Source: an uncultured Ruminococcus sp.
GTDB lineage: Bacteria; Bacillota; Clostridia; Oscillospirales; Acutalibacteraceae
Assembly (NCBI GenBank): GCA_902773635.1
Contig: CACYFH010000002.1
Span: 1-64,000, forward strand
DNA length: 64,000 bases
Direction of reading: 5' to 3'
Below the pieces are notes generated by a model. It saw nothing but the letters and a program-made list of their open reading frames with translations, did no database searches and was not told the origin of the DNA. Below are positions 52,712 to 62,500 of this stretch, in pieces; positions within the stretch are counted from its first letter, which is position 1; every line of letters starts with the position of its first letter. The translations under genes and the position numbers were made by a program.

Positions 52712-53419
52712 GTGAAACCCAAATTTAAGAGAATTTTACTGAAATTATCCGGCGAATCCCTCGCCGGAGCGAACAAGCACGGCATTGATTTTGACACCGT
52801 GACCGCGTACTGCGAGCCGATCAAGCGCCTTGTCGACGAGGGAGTGCAGGTTGCGATCGTGGTCGGCGGCGGCAATTTCTGGCGCGGCCGCTCCAGCGGT
52901 CATATGGATCGCACCCGTGCCGATCACATGGGTATGCTCGCCACCACCATCAACGCGCTGGGCGTTGCCGATTCCTTAGAGCAGATCGGCGTTGACGTCC
53001 GCGTCCAGACCGCGATCTCCATGCGTGAGGTCGCCGAGCCGTACATCCGCAACCGCGCTTTGCGACATCTGGAGAAGGGCAGGGTCGTCATCTTCGGCTG
53101 CGGCACCGGCAATCCCTTCTTCTCCACCGACACCGCCGCCGCGCTGAGAGCCGCTGAGATCGAGGCGGAGATCATTCTCAAGGCGACGCTGGTCGACGGC
53201 GTGTACGACAAAGACCCGAACACCTACGCTGACGCTGTGAAGTACGAGACCCTCTCCTTCCAGGAGGTGCTCGAGAAGGATCTCAAGGTCATCGACTCCA
53301 CCGCCGCCGCGATCTGCAAGGACAACAACATCGGTCTGATGGTGTTCAGTATTCTTGATCCCGAAAACATTTACGATGCTGTCTGCGATACAAAAGTAGG
53401 CACATTGGTAACGAACTGA
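52712..53419 (+). CDS. pyrH: UMP kinase
   Basis: 235 residues. GTG at 52712 is chosen: GGAG lies nine bases before it and [18 protein letters not shown] is the family start. Motifs [11 protein letters not shown] (phosphate loop), DHMGMLAT and [16 protein letters not shown] bind UMP and ATP. The enzyme makes UDP, completing pyrimidine synthesis and salvage from the udk product. In most Firmicutes it follows rpsB-tsf; those are absent here, so the block has been rearranged. frr follows 26 bases downstream. Confidence 0.95.
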   Translation: MKPKFKRILLKLSGESLAGANKHGIDFDTVTAYCEPIKRLVDEGVQVAIVVGGGNFWRGRSSGHMDRTRADHMGMLATTINALGVADSLEQIGVDVRVQTAISMREVAEPYIRNRALRHLEKGRVVIFGCGTGNPFFSTDTAAALRAAEIEAEIILKATLVDGVYDKDPNTYADAVKYETLSFQEVLEKDLKVIDSTAAAICKDNNIGLMVFSILDPENIYDAVCDTKVGTLVTN

Positions 53420-53445
53420 TATCAATTCACGTAAGGAGGATTCCC

Positions 53446-54000
53446 ATGAAAGAAGTATTAAAGAAGAACGACGAGCGTATGCAGCGCCGCATCGACCATC
53501 TTGTCGAGGAGTTCAAGTCCATCCGCGCCGGCAGAGCGAACGCCGCCGTGCTGAACAAGGTGACCGTCGACTACTACGGCGTTCCCACTCCGGTCAACCA
53601 GCTTTCTTCCATCTCCGTTCCCGAGGCGAGAACGCTGGTCATCCAGCCCTATGACGGCTCGACCCTGCGCGCCATCGAGAAGGCGATCCAGATGTCCGAC
53701 GTGGGTATCAATCCCCAGAACGACGGCAAGGTGCTTCGCCTGATCTTCCCGCCCCTCACCGAGGATAAGCGTAAGGAGATCGCCAAGGATATCGCTCATA
53801 TCGCCGAGGACACCAAGGTGCAGGTGCGCAACGTGCGCCGCGACACGCTCGAGACCCTCAAGAAGATGAAGAAAAGCGGCGAGCTGACCGAGGACGACCT
53901 CGACGAGGCTGAGAAGAAGGTGCAGAAGTCGACCGACAAATTCATCAAGGAGATCGACTCCCTCACCGACAAGAAAAAGAAAGAGATCATGGAAATCTGA
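53446..54000 (+). CDS. frr: Ribosome recycling factor
   Basis: 184 residues, normal length. A three-helix bundle with an inserted beta domain; motifs RIDHLVEEFKSIRAGRANAAVLNKV, PVNQLSSISVPEARTLVIQPYD and RVRNVRRDTL-like VQVRNVRRDTLE are diagnostic. It splits post-termination ribosomes with EF-G. ATG follows AAGGAGGATTCCC. It is co-transcribed with pyrH. Confidence 0.97.
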   Translation: MKEVLKKNDERMQRRIDHLVEEFKSIRAGRANAAVLNKVTVDYYGVPTPVNQLSSISVPEARTLVIQPYDGSTLRAIEKAIQMSDVGINPQNDGKVLRLIFPPLTEDKRKEIAKDIAHIAEDTKVQVRNVRRDTLETLKKMKKSGELTEDDLDEAEKKVQKSTDKFIKEIDSLTDKKKKEIMEI

Positions 54001-54018
54001 GGCACGCGTGCCTTTATT
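54000..54018 (+). terminator. Weak hairpin terminator after frr
   Basis: AGGCA (54000-54004) and TGCCT (54009-54013) around CGCG, then TTATT. The arms are only five bases long, so read-through into uppS is likely. Confidence 0.4.
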
Positions 54019-54119
54019 CCGCCTTTTGATAGGCTTAATCTGACAATGCCGTCATCAACGGCGGGTCAGGAGCAACATGATTATCTTGGTAAACACTGAT
54101 TAAGATAGTTCTAAATACG

Positions 54120-54230
54120 CAGTCATTCCGAGGGAGCGACTAAGCGACCGTGGGAATCTCACAAACAGGGACTGAAACGTTTGTTTTCCTCTTTGTGGGA
54201 TTGCTACGCCCTAAAGGGCTCGCAATGACA
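54120..54230. repeat. Full-length CAGTCATT-family inverted element
   Basis: Left arm CAGTCATTCCGAGGGAGCGAC through GGGAATCTCACAAA; right arm GTGGGATTGC through GGGCTCGCAATGACA is its approximate inverse. The single arms at 31086 and 32063 look like halves of this. The rest of the 286-base frr-uppS gap shows nothing clear. Confidence 0.65.
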
Positions 54231-54286
54231 TCTCAATTATTTAGTTTTTACCTAAATTGCAGAAACTCTGATTCAGGAGCAGATTT

Positions 54287-55036
54287 ATGGCTTTATTCGG
54301 CAAAAAGCAACAGTCCGCTGAGATATCCTTAAAGGACATCCAACTGCCCGAGCACGTCGGCATCATCATGGACGGCAACGGCCGCTGGGCGAAGAAGCGC
54401 GGTCTGCCGCGTTCCGCGGGTCACTCGGCAGGAGCGAAGACCTTCCGCAAGATCGCGCGCTACGCGAGCAACATCGGCATCAAGTACCTGACGGTCTACG
54501 CCTTTTCCACTGAGAACTGGAAGCGCCCGCAGGGTGAGGTCGACGCGCTGATGCGCCTGTTCACGGACTATATGAACGAATCTCTGCGCGATTTCCGCGA
54601 CGACTCTATCAAGCTGCGCTTCATCGGCGACCGCTCCGCGTTCTCGCCGGGGATGCTCAAGCTGATGGAGGAGAATGAGGAGATCTCCCGCGACAGAGAG
54701 GGCATGGTGCTGAACCTCGCGATGAACTACGGCGGCAGAGCGGAGCTGATCACGGCGATGCGCTCGCTCGCGCAGGACGCCGCGGACGGCAAGCTCCGAC
54801 CCGAGGATATCGACGAGAAAGTCGTGAGCGACCGTCTGTATACGAGCGGAGAGCCCGATCCCGATCTGATCATCCGCCCGAGCGGCGAGAACCGCACCTC
54901 GAACTTCCTGCTCTGGCAGAGCGCCTACGCCGAGTACGTCATCATGGACGTGCTGTGGCCTGATTTTAAAGAAAGCGACTTTGACGCCGCTTTGATCGAA
55001 TATGCGAAGCGTAACCGACGCTTCGGCGGTGTGTGA
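54287..55036 (+). CDS. uppS: Isoprenyl (undecaprenyl) diphosphate synthase
   Basis: 249 residues. HVGIIMDGNGRWAKKRGLPR with the essential Asp and the RPSGENRTSNFLLWQSAYAE motif identify cis-prenyltransferases. It builds undecaprenyl diphosphate, the lipid carrier for peptidoglycan. ATG follows AGGAGCAGATTT. It begins the uppS-cdsA-dxr-rseP-ispG-polC run; the isoprene units come from dxr and ispG in the same run. Confidence 0.96.
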   Translation: MALFGKKQQSAEISLKDIQLPEHVGIIMDGNGRWAKKRGLPRSAGHSAGAKTFRKIARYASNIGIKYLTVYAFSTENWKRPQGEVDALMRLFTDYMNESLRDFRDDSIKLRFIGDRSAFSPGMLKLMEENEEISRDREGMVLNLAMNYGGRAELITAMRSLAQDAADGKLRPEDIDEKVVSDRLYTSGEPDPDLIIRPSGENRTSNFLLWQSAYAEYVIMDVLWPDFKESDFDAALIEYAKRNRRFGGV

Positions 55037-55075
55037 TCACCGCATGTCGGCAAAGACATTTTTAGGAGGATGGAT

Positions 55076-55891
55076 ATGAAAACGAGAGTGATAACGGCGG
55101 CGATCGCGGCGGCGATCGCGATAGCGATCATCGTGGTCGGTTCCTTTGTGACGCCGGTTCTGACGGTGGCGATCTGCCTGGTGAGCGCGCTGCTCTGCGG
55201 CGAGCTTCTCTCAGCCAGAAAGCTGCACAAGAAGATGGTTCTGTTTATTCCGAGCCTGCTGTTCGCCATACTGATCCCGGCGCTGTCGGCAACCGAAGCG
55301 CGCTACATACCGCTGTATATCTATGTGCTGGGTATGTGCATCATGGCGGTCGTGCTCCATAAAACCGTCAGGACGGACGATATCATCTTCGCTTTAGCGG
55401 GCGTTGTGCTGATCACCGTCTCGCTCTCAACGCTGAACATCCTCATCTGGGAGGAATCCGCGCACTCCGCGTTCTGGGTCGTCTTCTCTCTGGGCGTTCC
55501 GTGGATCGCGGATACCGCCGCCTATTTCGTCGGCAATAAGTTCGGCAAGCGCAAGCTCAGCCCCGAGATCAGCCCGCACAAAACCGTAGAAGGCGCGATC
55601 GCAGGCGTGCTGGGCGGTACGCTCTCCGCTCTGCTCTTCGGTCTGATCTTCCAGCTGATCTACGGCAACGTCACCATCTTCTACGGCGTTCTGCTGATGG
55701 TCGGCTTCATCAATTCCATTGTTTCCATCTTCGGAGATCTCGTTTTCTCCGTCATCAAGAGAAGCTGTAAGATCAAGGACTACGGCTCCATCATGCCCGG
55801 TCACGGCGGTCTGCTGGATCGCTTCGACTCCGTGCTCTTCTGCCTGCCGCTGGTCTATATTTTCTCGCAGTTCTTCTATTTCTGCTTATAA
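55076..55891 (+). CDS. cdsA: Phosphatidate cytidylyltransferase
   Basis: 271 residues, about eight membrane helices. The C-terminal signature SVIKRSCKIKDYGSIMPGHGGLLDRFDS is that of CdsA, which makes CDP-diacylglycerol from phosphatidic acid and CTP, the branch point of phospholipid synthesis. The ATG at 55076 is six bases after AGGAGG; an ATG at 55070 is too near. dxr follows 10 bases after the stop. Confidence 0.95.
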   Translation: MKTRVITAAIAAAIAIAIIVVGSFVTPVLTVAICLVSALLCGELLSARKLHKKMVLFIPSLLFAILIPALSATEARYIPLYIYVLGMCIMAVVLHKTVRTDDIIFALAGVVLITVSLSTLNILIWEESAHSAFWVVFSLGVPWIADTAAYFVGNKFGKRKLSPEISPHKTVEGAIAGVLGGTLSALLFGLIFQLIYGNVTIFYGVLLMVGFINSIVSIFGDLVFSVIKRSCKIKDYGSIMPGHGGLLDRFDSVLFCLPLVYIFSQFFYFCL

Positions 55892-55901
55892 GGCATAGAC
55901 T

Positions 55902-57044
55902 ATGATTGAAAAGTTATCTGTTTTAGGCTCGACCGGCTCGATCGGCACCCAGACGCTCGACGTCGTCCGCAAATTGGGACTGAGCGTGTCCGCGCTCTCC
56001 GCATACGGCAGTATCGAACTGCTGGAGGAGCAGGTCCGCGAGTTCAAGCCCGCGGTCGCGGCGGTAGTGGATCAGAAGAAAGCCGCCGAGCTGAAAGTCA
56101 AGGTCGCCGATACTTCCACCAAGATCCTCTCCGGGATGGAGGGGATGCTCGAGATCTGCCACGACGATTCCGAATTGCTGGTCAACGCGGTCGTCGGCAT
56201 GGTCGGTCTCAGACCCACTCTGGAAGCGATCGGCGCAAAAAAGGATATCGCCTTCGCCAATAAAGAGACGCTCGTCGCCGGCGGCGCGCTGGTGATGAAC
56301 GCCGTGAAGGAAAACGGCGTGAAGCTCCTGCCTGTTGACAGCGAGCATTCCGCGATCTTCCAGTGCCTACAGGCTTCACCGCCGAACAAGGCATTGAAGA
56401 AAATTCTGCTCACCGCGTCGGGCGGTCCGTTCTTCGGCAAAACGCGCGACGAGCTGAAAGATGTGACGGTCGCGCAGGCGCTCAACCATCCGAACTGGTC
56501 GATGGGCGCTAAAATAACCATCGACTCCGCTACAATGATGAACAAGGGTCTGGAGATCATTGAGGCGGCGTGGCTGTTCGACATGCACCCCGATAATATC
56601 GAGGTCGTCGTGCACCGTGAGAGCATCATCCATTCCATGATCGAGTTCAGCGACAATTCCATCCTCGCGCAGCTCGGTCAGCCGGATATGCGCATCCCGA
56701 TCCAGTACGCGATCACCTATCCCGAGAGATACCCGTCTCCCGTCGCGGAGCTTGACTGGAAGAAGCTCTCTCAGATGACCTTCTACTCTGCGGACGACGA
56801 GACCTTCCGCTGTCTCTCCGCGTGCAAGCGCGCGATGCAGAAGGGCGGGCTGTATCCCGCCGTCGCCAACGGCGCGAACGAGGTCGCGAACGCCCTGTTC
56901 CGAGAGGGGAAGATCTCTTTCCTCGATATCGGCGAGCTGGTCTCGGCGGCGGTCGATGAATTGCATGTAGATCCTGCGACCTGTCTCAACGACGTCCTCG
57001 CCGCAGATCAACAGGCGAGAGAATTCGTCTATTCAAGCATTTAA
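55902..57044 (+). CDS. dxr: 1-deoxy-D-xylulose-5-phosphate reductoisomerase
   Basis: 380 residues. NADPH-binding LGSTGSIGTQTLDVVR at the start, NKETLVAGGAL, the metal/substrate region PVDSEHSAIFQ, TASGGPF and NHPNWSMGAKITIDSATMMNKGLE. It makes MEP, the first committed step of the non-mevalonate isoprenoid pathway (fosmidomycin target). The stop lies one base before the heptamer array at 57046. Confidence 0.97.
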   Translation: MIEKLSVLGSTGSIGTQTLDVVRKLGLSVSALSAYGSIELLEEQVREFKPAVAAVVDQKKAAELKVKVADTSTKILSGMEGMLEICHDDSELLVNAVVGMVGLRPTLEAIGAKKDIAFANKETLVAGGALVMNAVKENGVKLLPVDSEHSAIFQCLQASPPNKALKKILLTASGGPFFGKTRDELKDVTVAQALNHPNWSMGAKITIDSATMMNKGLEIIEAAWLFDMHPDNIEVVVHRESIIHSMIEFSDNSILAQLGQPDMRIPIQYAITYPERYPSPVAELDWKKLSQMTFYSADDETFRCLSACKRAMQKGGLYPAVANGANEVANALFREGKISFLDIGELVSAAVDELHVDPATCLNDVLAADQQAREFVYSSI

Positions 57045-57045
57045 C

Positions 57046-57094
57046 CGGTAACTACCAACCGGCAACCAGCAACTAGCAACTACCAACTACCAAC
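57046..57094 (+). repeat. Heptanucleotide array between dxr and rseP
   Basis: Seven uninterrupted 7-base units: CGGTAAC, TACCAAC, CGGCAAC, CAGCAAC, TAGCAAC, TACCAAC, TACCAAC. It is the same repeat type as the right array at 36560-36602. It fills the dxr-rseP gap and ends immediately before an ATG at 57095. Confidence 0.8.
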
Positions 57095-57105
57095 ATGGAG
57101 ATGAT

Positions 57106-58467
57106 ATTATCACCGTATTAACCACCATAGCGCTGATTTTGATTGCGGTAGCGCTGTTTGAACTGATTATTTTCGTACATGAGGGCGGACACTTCATCGC
57201 CGCGAAGAAAAGCGGCGTCAAGGTCAATGAATTCGCTTTGGGTATGGGTCCCAAGCTGTTCAGCTTCACAAAGGGCGAGACGACCTATTCCCTCCGGCTT
57301 TTCCCGATCGGCGGCTACTGCGCCATGGAGGGAGAGGACGAGGACAGCGAGAATCCCCGCGCCTTTAATAACGCGAAGATCTGGAAGCGCATGATCATTA
57401 TCGTCGCGGGCGCTGCGATGAATATCCTGTTCGGTATGCTTCTCTTGCTGATCACCCTGCTTCCGCAGGACAGCTTCGTCTCAACGCAGGTGGCGTCCTT
57501 CTCATCCTGTGCGGTCTCTTCCGTGACCGGCTTGCAGGAGGGTGATAAGATCGTCAGACTCAATAACTATGATATCAACACCTCGACTGACTTCTCCTTT
57601 GCGCTCTACACCCTTCCCGCGCAGGAGGTCGACGGTCACGAGCTGTCCATCTACAAAGAGGACTGCGTGATCGACTTCTTCAACTACTGCCAGGGTCTGG
57701 TGGATAAGGATACGACGCAGGAGGCGGTCAACGCGCTGAATACGGCTTGCACCGATATCCAGCCCGAGCTTGCGAAGGTCTCCGATAAAAAGGAAGCCTA
57801 TCAGATTTTCTGCCGGTATATCGACAAGGCGTGCAAGGCTGTGGGCAAGGAGAAGCCGGAGAAATATCCCGAAATCGAGGAGAAAGATACGCGTCAGCGC
57901 TTCCGCACGGATATCTCCGTCATCCGTAACGGCGAGCGCGTGGAGCTCAAGGGCGTCGACCTCCTGACGCTGAAAACCTCAGCGGAGGATGACACGCCGA
58001 AGCTGCAGATCGACTTCTATGCCGCTCCGATCGAGAAGAACTTCGGGACGGTCATCCAGCAGACCCTGCTGAACACGGTCTCTAACGTCCGCATGGTCTG
58101 GGGCAGTCTGATCGGACTGATCAAGGGTCAGTTCAGCCTTAACGATATGTCCGGTCCCGTCGGCATCGCTTCCGCGATCACCCAGGTCGCGGGCGAGTCG
58201 CTGAAAACCGACGGCTTCGGCGCGGCGGTGAATTCGATCGTTTACGTTATGATGGTGATCGCCATCAACTTAGGTATTGTCAATATGCTTCCGTTCCCGG
58301 CGCTCGACGGCGGCCGCTTCCTGATGCTGCTGATCGAGTGGATCTTCCGCAAGCCCGTTCCCCGCAAGGTGGAGAGCGTCATCAACGCGGTCGGTCTCGT
58401 GCTTCTGCTCGGACTGTCCGCCGTGATCGCGGTGAAGGATGTCTGGAAGCTGTTCAGCGGAGGTTGA
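57106..58467 (+). CDS. rseP: Site-2 intramembrane metalloprotease RseP
   Basis: About 453 residues. HEGGHF near the N terminus is the zinc HExxH motif and FPALDGGRF the second metal motif; NMLPFPALDGG and four membrane helices fit the site-2 protease family. It cleaves anti-sigma factors or signal-peptide remnants within the membrane. A PDZ-like domain (GLQEGDKIVRLNNYDI) is split by an insert of about 85 residues. The start is uncertain: no ATG/GTG is in frame before the first membrane helix; GGAG at 57097-57100 points to an ATT (57106) or ATC (57109) start, while a TTG at 57139 would cut the first helix. ispG follows two bases after the stop. Confidence 0.88.
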   Translation: MITVLTTIALILIAVALFELIIFVHEGGHFIAAKKSGVKVNEFALGMGPKLFSFTKGETTYSLRLFPIGGYCAMEGEDEDSENPRAFNNAKIWKRMIIIVAGAAMNILFGMLLLLITLLPQDSFVSTQVASFSSCAVSSVTGLQEGDKIVRLNNYDINTSTDFSFALYTLPAQEVDGHELSIYKEDCVIDFFNYCQGLVDKDTTQEAVNALNTACTDIQPELAKVSDKKEAYQIFCRYIDKACKAVGKEKPEKYPEIEEKDTRQRFRTDISVIRNGERVELKGVDLLTLKTSAEDDTPKLQIDFYAAPIEKNFGTVIQQTLLNTVSNVRMVWGSLIGLIKGQFSLNDMSGPVGIASAITQVAGESLKTDGFGAAVNSIVYVMMVIAINLGIVNMLPFPALDGGRFLMLLIEWIFRKPVPRKVESVINAVGLVLLLGLSAVIAVKDVWKLFSGG

Positions 58468-58469
58468 TT

Positions 58470-59513
58470 ATGGCAAGTAAAAAATCTGTGACCGCCCTGC
58501 ATACGCAGATCGGCGGCGGCGCACCGGTAACGGTGCAGTCGATGCTCAATATCCCTGCCTCCGATATCGAAGGCTCGGTTCGTCAGGCAAAGGAGCTGGA
58601 AGCAGCGGGATGTCAGATCATCCGCGCCGCCGTCCCCGATATGGAGGCGGTGAAGCTGATCGCCGCCTTGAAGGAAGCGGTCAGCGTCCCGATCGTTGCC
58701 GACATTCATTTCAATTATAAACTCGCGCTGGAATCGGTTGCCGCGGGCGTGGATAAGATCCGCATCAACCCCGGCAATATCGGCGACGACAGCCGCGTCA
58801 AGGCGGTCGCCGACGCATGCAGGGCGAAGAATATCCCCATCCGCATCGGCGTGAATTCCGGCTCGCTGGAGAAGCATATTTTGGAGAAGTACGGTCATCC
58901 GACCGCCCAGGCGCTGTGCGACAGCGCGCTGTACCACGCTTCTCTCTTGGAGAAATTCGACTTTGACGATATCGTCCTGTCCATGAAGTCCTCAGACGTG
59001 AACACGATGGTACAGGCGTATCGTCTCGCGGCTCAGCGGTGCGACTATCCCTTGCACCTCGGCGTGACGGAAGCCGGCACCCGCCGCATGGGAATCATCA
59101 AATCCGCCGTCGGCATCGGCGCTCTGCTGGTCGACGGCATCGGCGACACCATCCGCGTCTCCCTCACGGATAACCCCGTGGAGGAGGTCTATGCCGCGAA
59201 GGATATCCTGAAATCCCTCGGAATGGGGGAGAAGGGCGTGCGCTTCGTCTCCTGTCCGACCTGCGGCAGAACGAAGATCGACCTGATCGGTCTCGCTCAG
59301 CAGGCGGAGGAACGCCTCCGCGACTGCAAGAAGGATATCACCGTCGCAGTGATGGGCTGTATCGTGAACGGCCCCGGTGAAGCGAAGGAAGCCGACATCG
59401 GCATCGCAGGCGGCGACGGCGTCGGTCTGATCTTCAAGAAGGGCGAGATATTGGAAAAAGTCCCCGAGGAGCGGCTGATCGACCGCCTGATGGAAGAAGT
59501 GGAAAAACTATAG
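58470..59513 (+). CDS. ispG: 4-hydroxy-3-methylbut-2-en-1-yl diphosphate synthase
   Basis: 347 residues, short single-barrel form. The iron-sulfur cluster site SCPTCGRTKIDL and MGCIVNGPGE supplies the Cys and Glu ligands; VPIVADIHFNYKLAL and RINPGNIG are the barrel substrate motifs. It performs the reductive penultimate step of the MEP pathway that dxr initiates. The ATG at 58470 follows GGAGGTTGATT, overlapping the rseP stop region. In many Clostridia ispG takes the place of proS before polC. Confidence 0.96.
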   Translation: MASKKSVTALHTQIGGGAPVTVQSMLNIPASDIEGSVRQAKELEAAGCQIIRAAVPDMEAVKLIAALKEAVSVPIVADIHFNYKLALESVAAGVDKIRINPGNIGDDSRVKAVADACRAKNIPIRIGVNSGSLEKHILEKYGHPTAQALCDSALYHASLLEKFDFDDIVLSMKSSDVNTMVQAYRLAAQRCDYPLHLGVTEAGTRRMGIIKSAVGIGALLVDGIGDTIRVSLTDNPVEEVYAAKDILKSLGMGEKGVRFVSCPTCGRTKIDLIGLAQQAEERLRDCKKDITVAVMGCIVNGPGEAKEADIGIAGGDGVGLIFKKGEILEKVPEERLIDRLMEEVEKL

Positions 59514-59548
59514 AAGTAAACTGTTTTACAATATAGAAAGGTATATGA

Positions 59549-62500
59549 ATGGTCAATTTAGGTGAGATATTCGCGCAGTATCAGGTGGAGCTGGACGTTT
59601 CACTGGCAGATTCCGATGTGCAGAATATCAGAATCAACAAAGAAAAACGAATACTGAGTATTGATTTACAATGCGATACCCTTATCAGCCGCGCCGCGAT
59701 CTTCTCGGCGCAGAAGGCGATCGCAAAAACGAATATCGGCGTTGACAAGGTCGTAATCCGACCGCATTTCAGCCCCGAGTTATTCGATACAGGCTATTTT
59801 CAGGAGATCATCGCCGCATTAAAGGCGGAGACGCCGAGCCTCAACGGTACGCTCAACGACGCCGTTCTGGAGCGGAGAGGGGACGACAGTCTGGCCGTCG
59901 TCCTCGCTCACGGCGGCAAGGCGCTCCTGCAGGCAAAGGAGTTCGATCTTCTGCTCAGCGATATCATTTTCCGTGAATTCGGACTGCGCTTTGAGATCGC
60001 CTATTCCGGCGTAACGGAGCTGAATTCCGGCGATAAGCAGTTCACGGAGAGCATCGAGAACGCGCAGAAGAAGATCGAGCGCCAAAAGCTCGAGGAACTG
60101 ACCGAGCTCTTTGAAGGCGAGGAGAGAACGCCGTCGAAGAGCGAGAGCAAGGCGTCGCCCTCCGAGATCGAGGTGCGTAAGGGCGAGTACCTGTACCCGC
60201 AGATCATTCCCTCCACGGTTGCCCCGCTCTACGGAAAAGTCACCAAGGGCAAGCTCATGCCCATCGAGAAGATCGCCTACGACACCGGAAAGGCGACCGT
60301 CTGGGGCGACGTGTTCAGTATTGAGACCAAAACCACCCGCTCGGGTGATAAATACATCATCAACATGGATATCACGGACTATACCGGTTCCGTGACCGTG
60401 AAGATCTTCGATTCCATCGCGAACTGCAAGGCTCTCGAGGGAATCAAGAAGGGCGCGACGATCATCGTCACCGGCGACGTCGAGTTCGATAAATTCGCAG
60501 GCGACAATGTGCTCAACGCGCGCTCCGTCTCCACCGTCAAGAAGGTGAAGGTGGTCGATAAAGCAGAGAAGAAGCGCGTCGAGCTGCATTTACATACCAT
60601 CATGAGCCAGATGGACGCCGTCACCGAGGCGGGCGCTCTGGTGCGCCGCGCCGCCGAGTTCGGTCACAGCGCGATCGCCATCACCGACCACGGCGTCGCT
60701 CAGGCGTTCCCCGACGCGATGAACGCCGCGGAATCCTTAGAGCGCGACGGCAAGGAGATCAAGGTCATCTACGGTACGGAGGCGTACTTCATCGACGACC
60801 TCTGCACCCCTGTCGACGGCGACAAGAACGAGTCGCTCGACGGCACCTTCGTCTGCTTCGACCTGGAGACCACCGGTCTCTATGCGACGAACGACAAGAT
60901 CACTGAGATCGGCGCGGTGAAGATCAAGGACGGCGTGATCGTGGACACCTTCTCCACCTTCGCCGACCCCGAGCGCCCGATCCCCGCGAAGATCGTCCAG
61001 CTCACCGGCATCACCGATAATATGGTCAAGGGCGCACCCTCTCAGGCTGAGGCGGTGCAGAGCTTCCTTGATTTCTGTGACGGAGCGGTACTGGTCGCGC
61101 ATAACGCGCCGTTCGATACCGGCTTCATCCGCAAAGCCTGTCAGGATATGGGTATCGCGTATGACTATACCTCGGTCGATACCGTCGCCATCGCGCGGAA
61201 TATCCTGCCCGATATCAATAACGTCAAGCTCGATACGCTTGCAAAGCATTTCCGTCTCGGCAAATTCAACCACCACCGCGCGGTCGATGATGCGGAGATG
61301 CTCACCAATATCTTTCTCAACCTCATTCGTCTGCTGAAAAAGGAGCACGACGTCCATGATCTGAATGATATGAGGGAGAAAATCGTCGGCGGAGACTTCA
61401 AGAAACTGCCGACCTATCACCAGATAATTCTCGTAAAGAATAAAACCGGCTTGAAGAACCTCTACAAGCTGATCTCGTATTCTCACTTGAACTACTTCCA
61501 CCGCCGTCCGCGCATCCCGAAGTCTGAGCTGATCAAGCACCGCGAGGGTCTGATCCTCGGTTCGGCGTGTGAAGCGGGCGAGCTGTACCGCGCGATCCTC
61601 CATAACGCGAGCCGCGAGGAGATCGAGCGCATCGCCTCCTTCTACGATTACCTCGAGATCCAGCCCACCGGCAATAACATGTTCCTGCTCAGAGACGGCG
61701 CGTTCCGCGACGTGGAGCATTTGCAGAGCATGAACCGCGAGATCCTCGCGCTCGGCGATAAGCTGGGCAAGCCCACCGTCGCGACCTGCGACGTGCATTT
61801 CATGGATCCGCACGACGCGGACTACCGCATGATCCTGCTTGCCGCCCAGGGCTTTGAGGACGCGGAGGATCAGGCGCCCCTGTATTTCCGCACGACCGCC
61901 GAGATGCTCGAGGAATTCTCCTATCTCGGAGACAGAGCGGAGGAGGTCGTCGTCGACAACACCAACCTGATCGCCGAGATGTGCGACTATGTGCGCCCCA
62001 TCCCGCCGGGCAACTTCCCGCCCTTCATCGAGGGCGCGGAGGAACAGCTCACCTCCATCACCTGGCAGCGCGCCAAGGATAAGTACGGCGATCCGCTCCC
62101 GGAGATCGTCCGGGCGCGTCTCGACAAGGAGCTCGGCTCCATCACCAAATACGGCTATTCCGTTCTGTATATGACCGCACAGAAGCTGGTCGCGGACTCC
62201 GAAGCCCACGGCTATCTGGTCGGCTCGCGAGGATCGGTCGGCTCGTCGTTCGTGGCGACGATGTCCGGTATCTCTGAGGTCAACCCCCTGTGTCCGCATT
62301 ATCTGTGCCCCAAGTGCAAGCACAGCGAGTTTTTTGAGCACGGCGAATACGGCTCCGGCTTCGATATGCCGCCGAAGGACTGTCCCGAATGCGGCACGCC
62401 GATGGAGCGCGACGGGCATGAGATCCCGTTCGAGACCTTCCTCGGCTTCAAGGGCGACAAGGTCCCTGATATCGACCTGAACTTCAGCGGCGAACAGCAG

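Noticed and set aside
57095..57121. ATG-initiated start for rseP at 57095 or 57101
   Set aside because: Both ATGs are in another frame and reach a stop at 57119-57121 (TAA) after a few codons.
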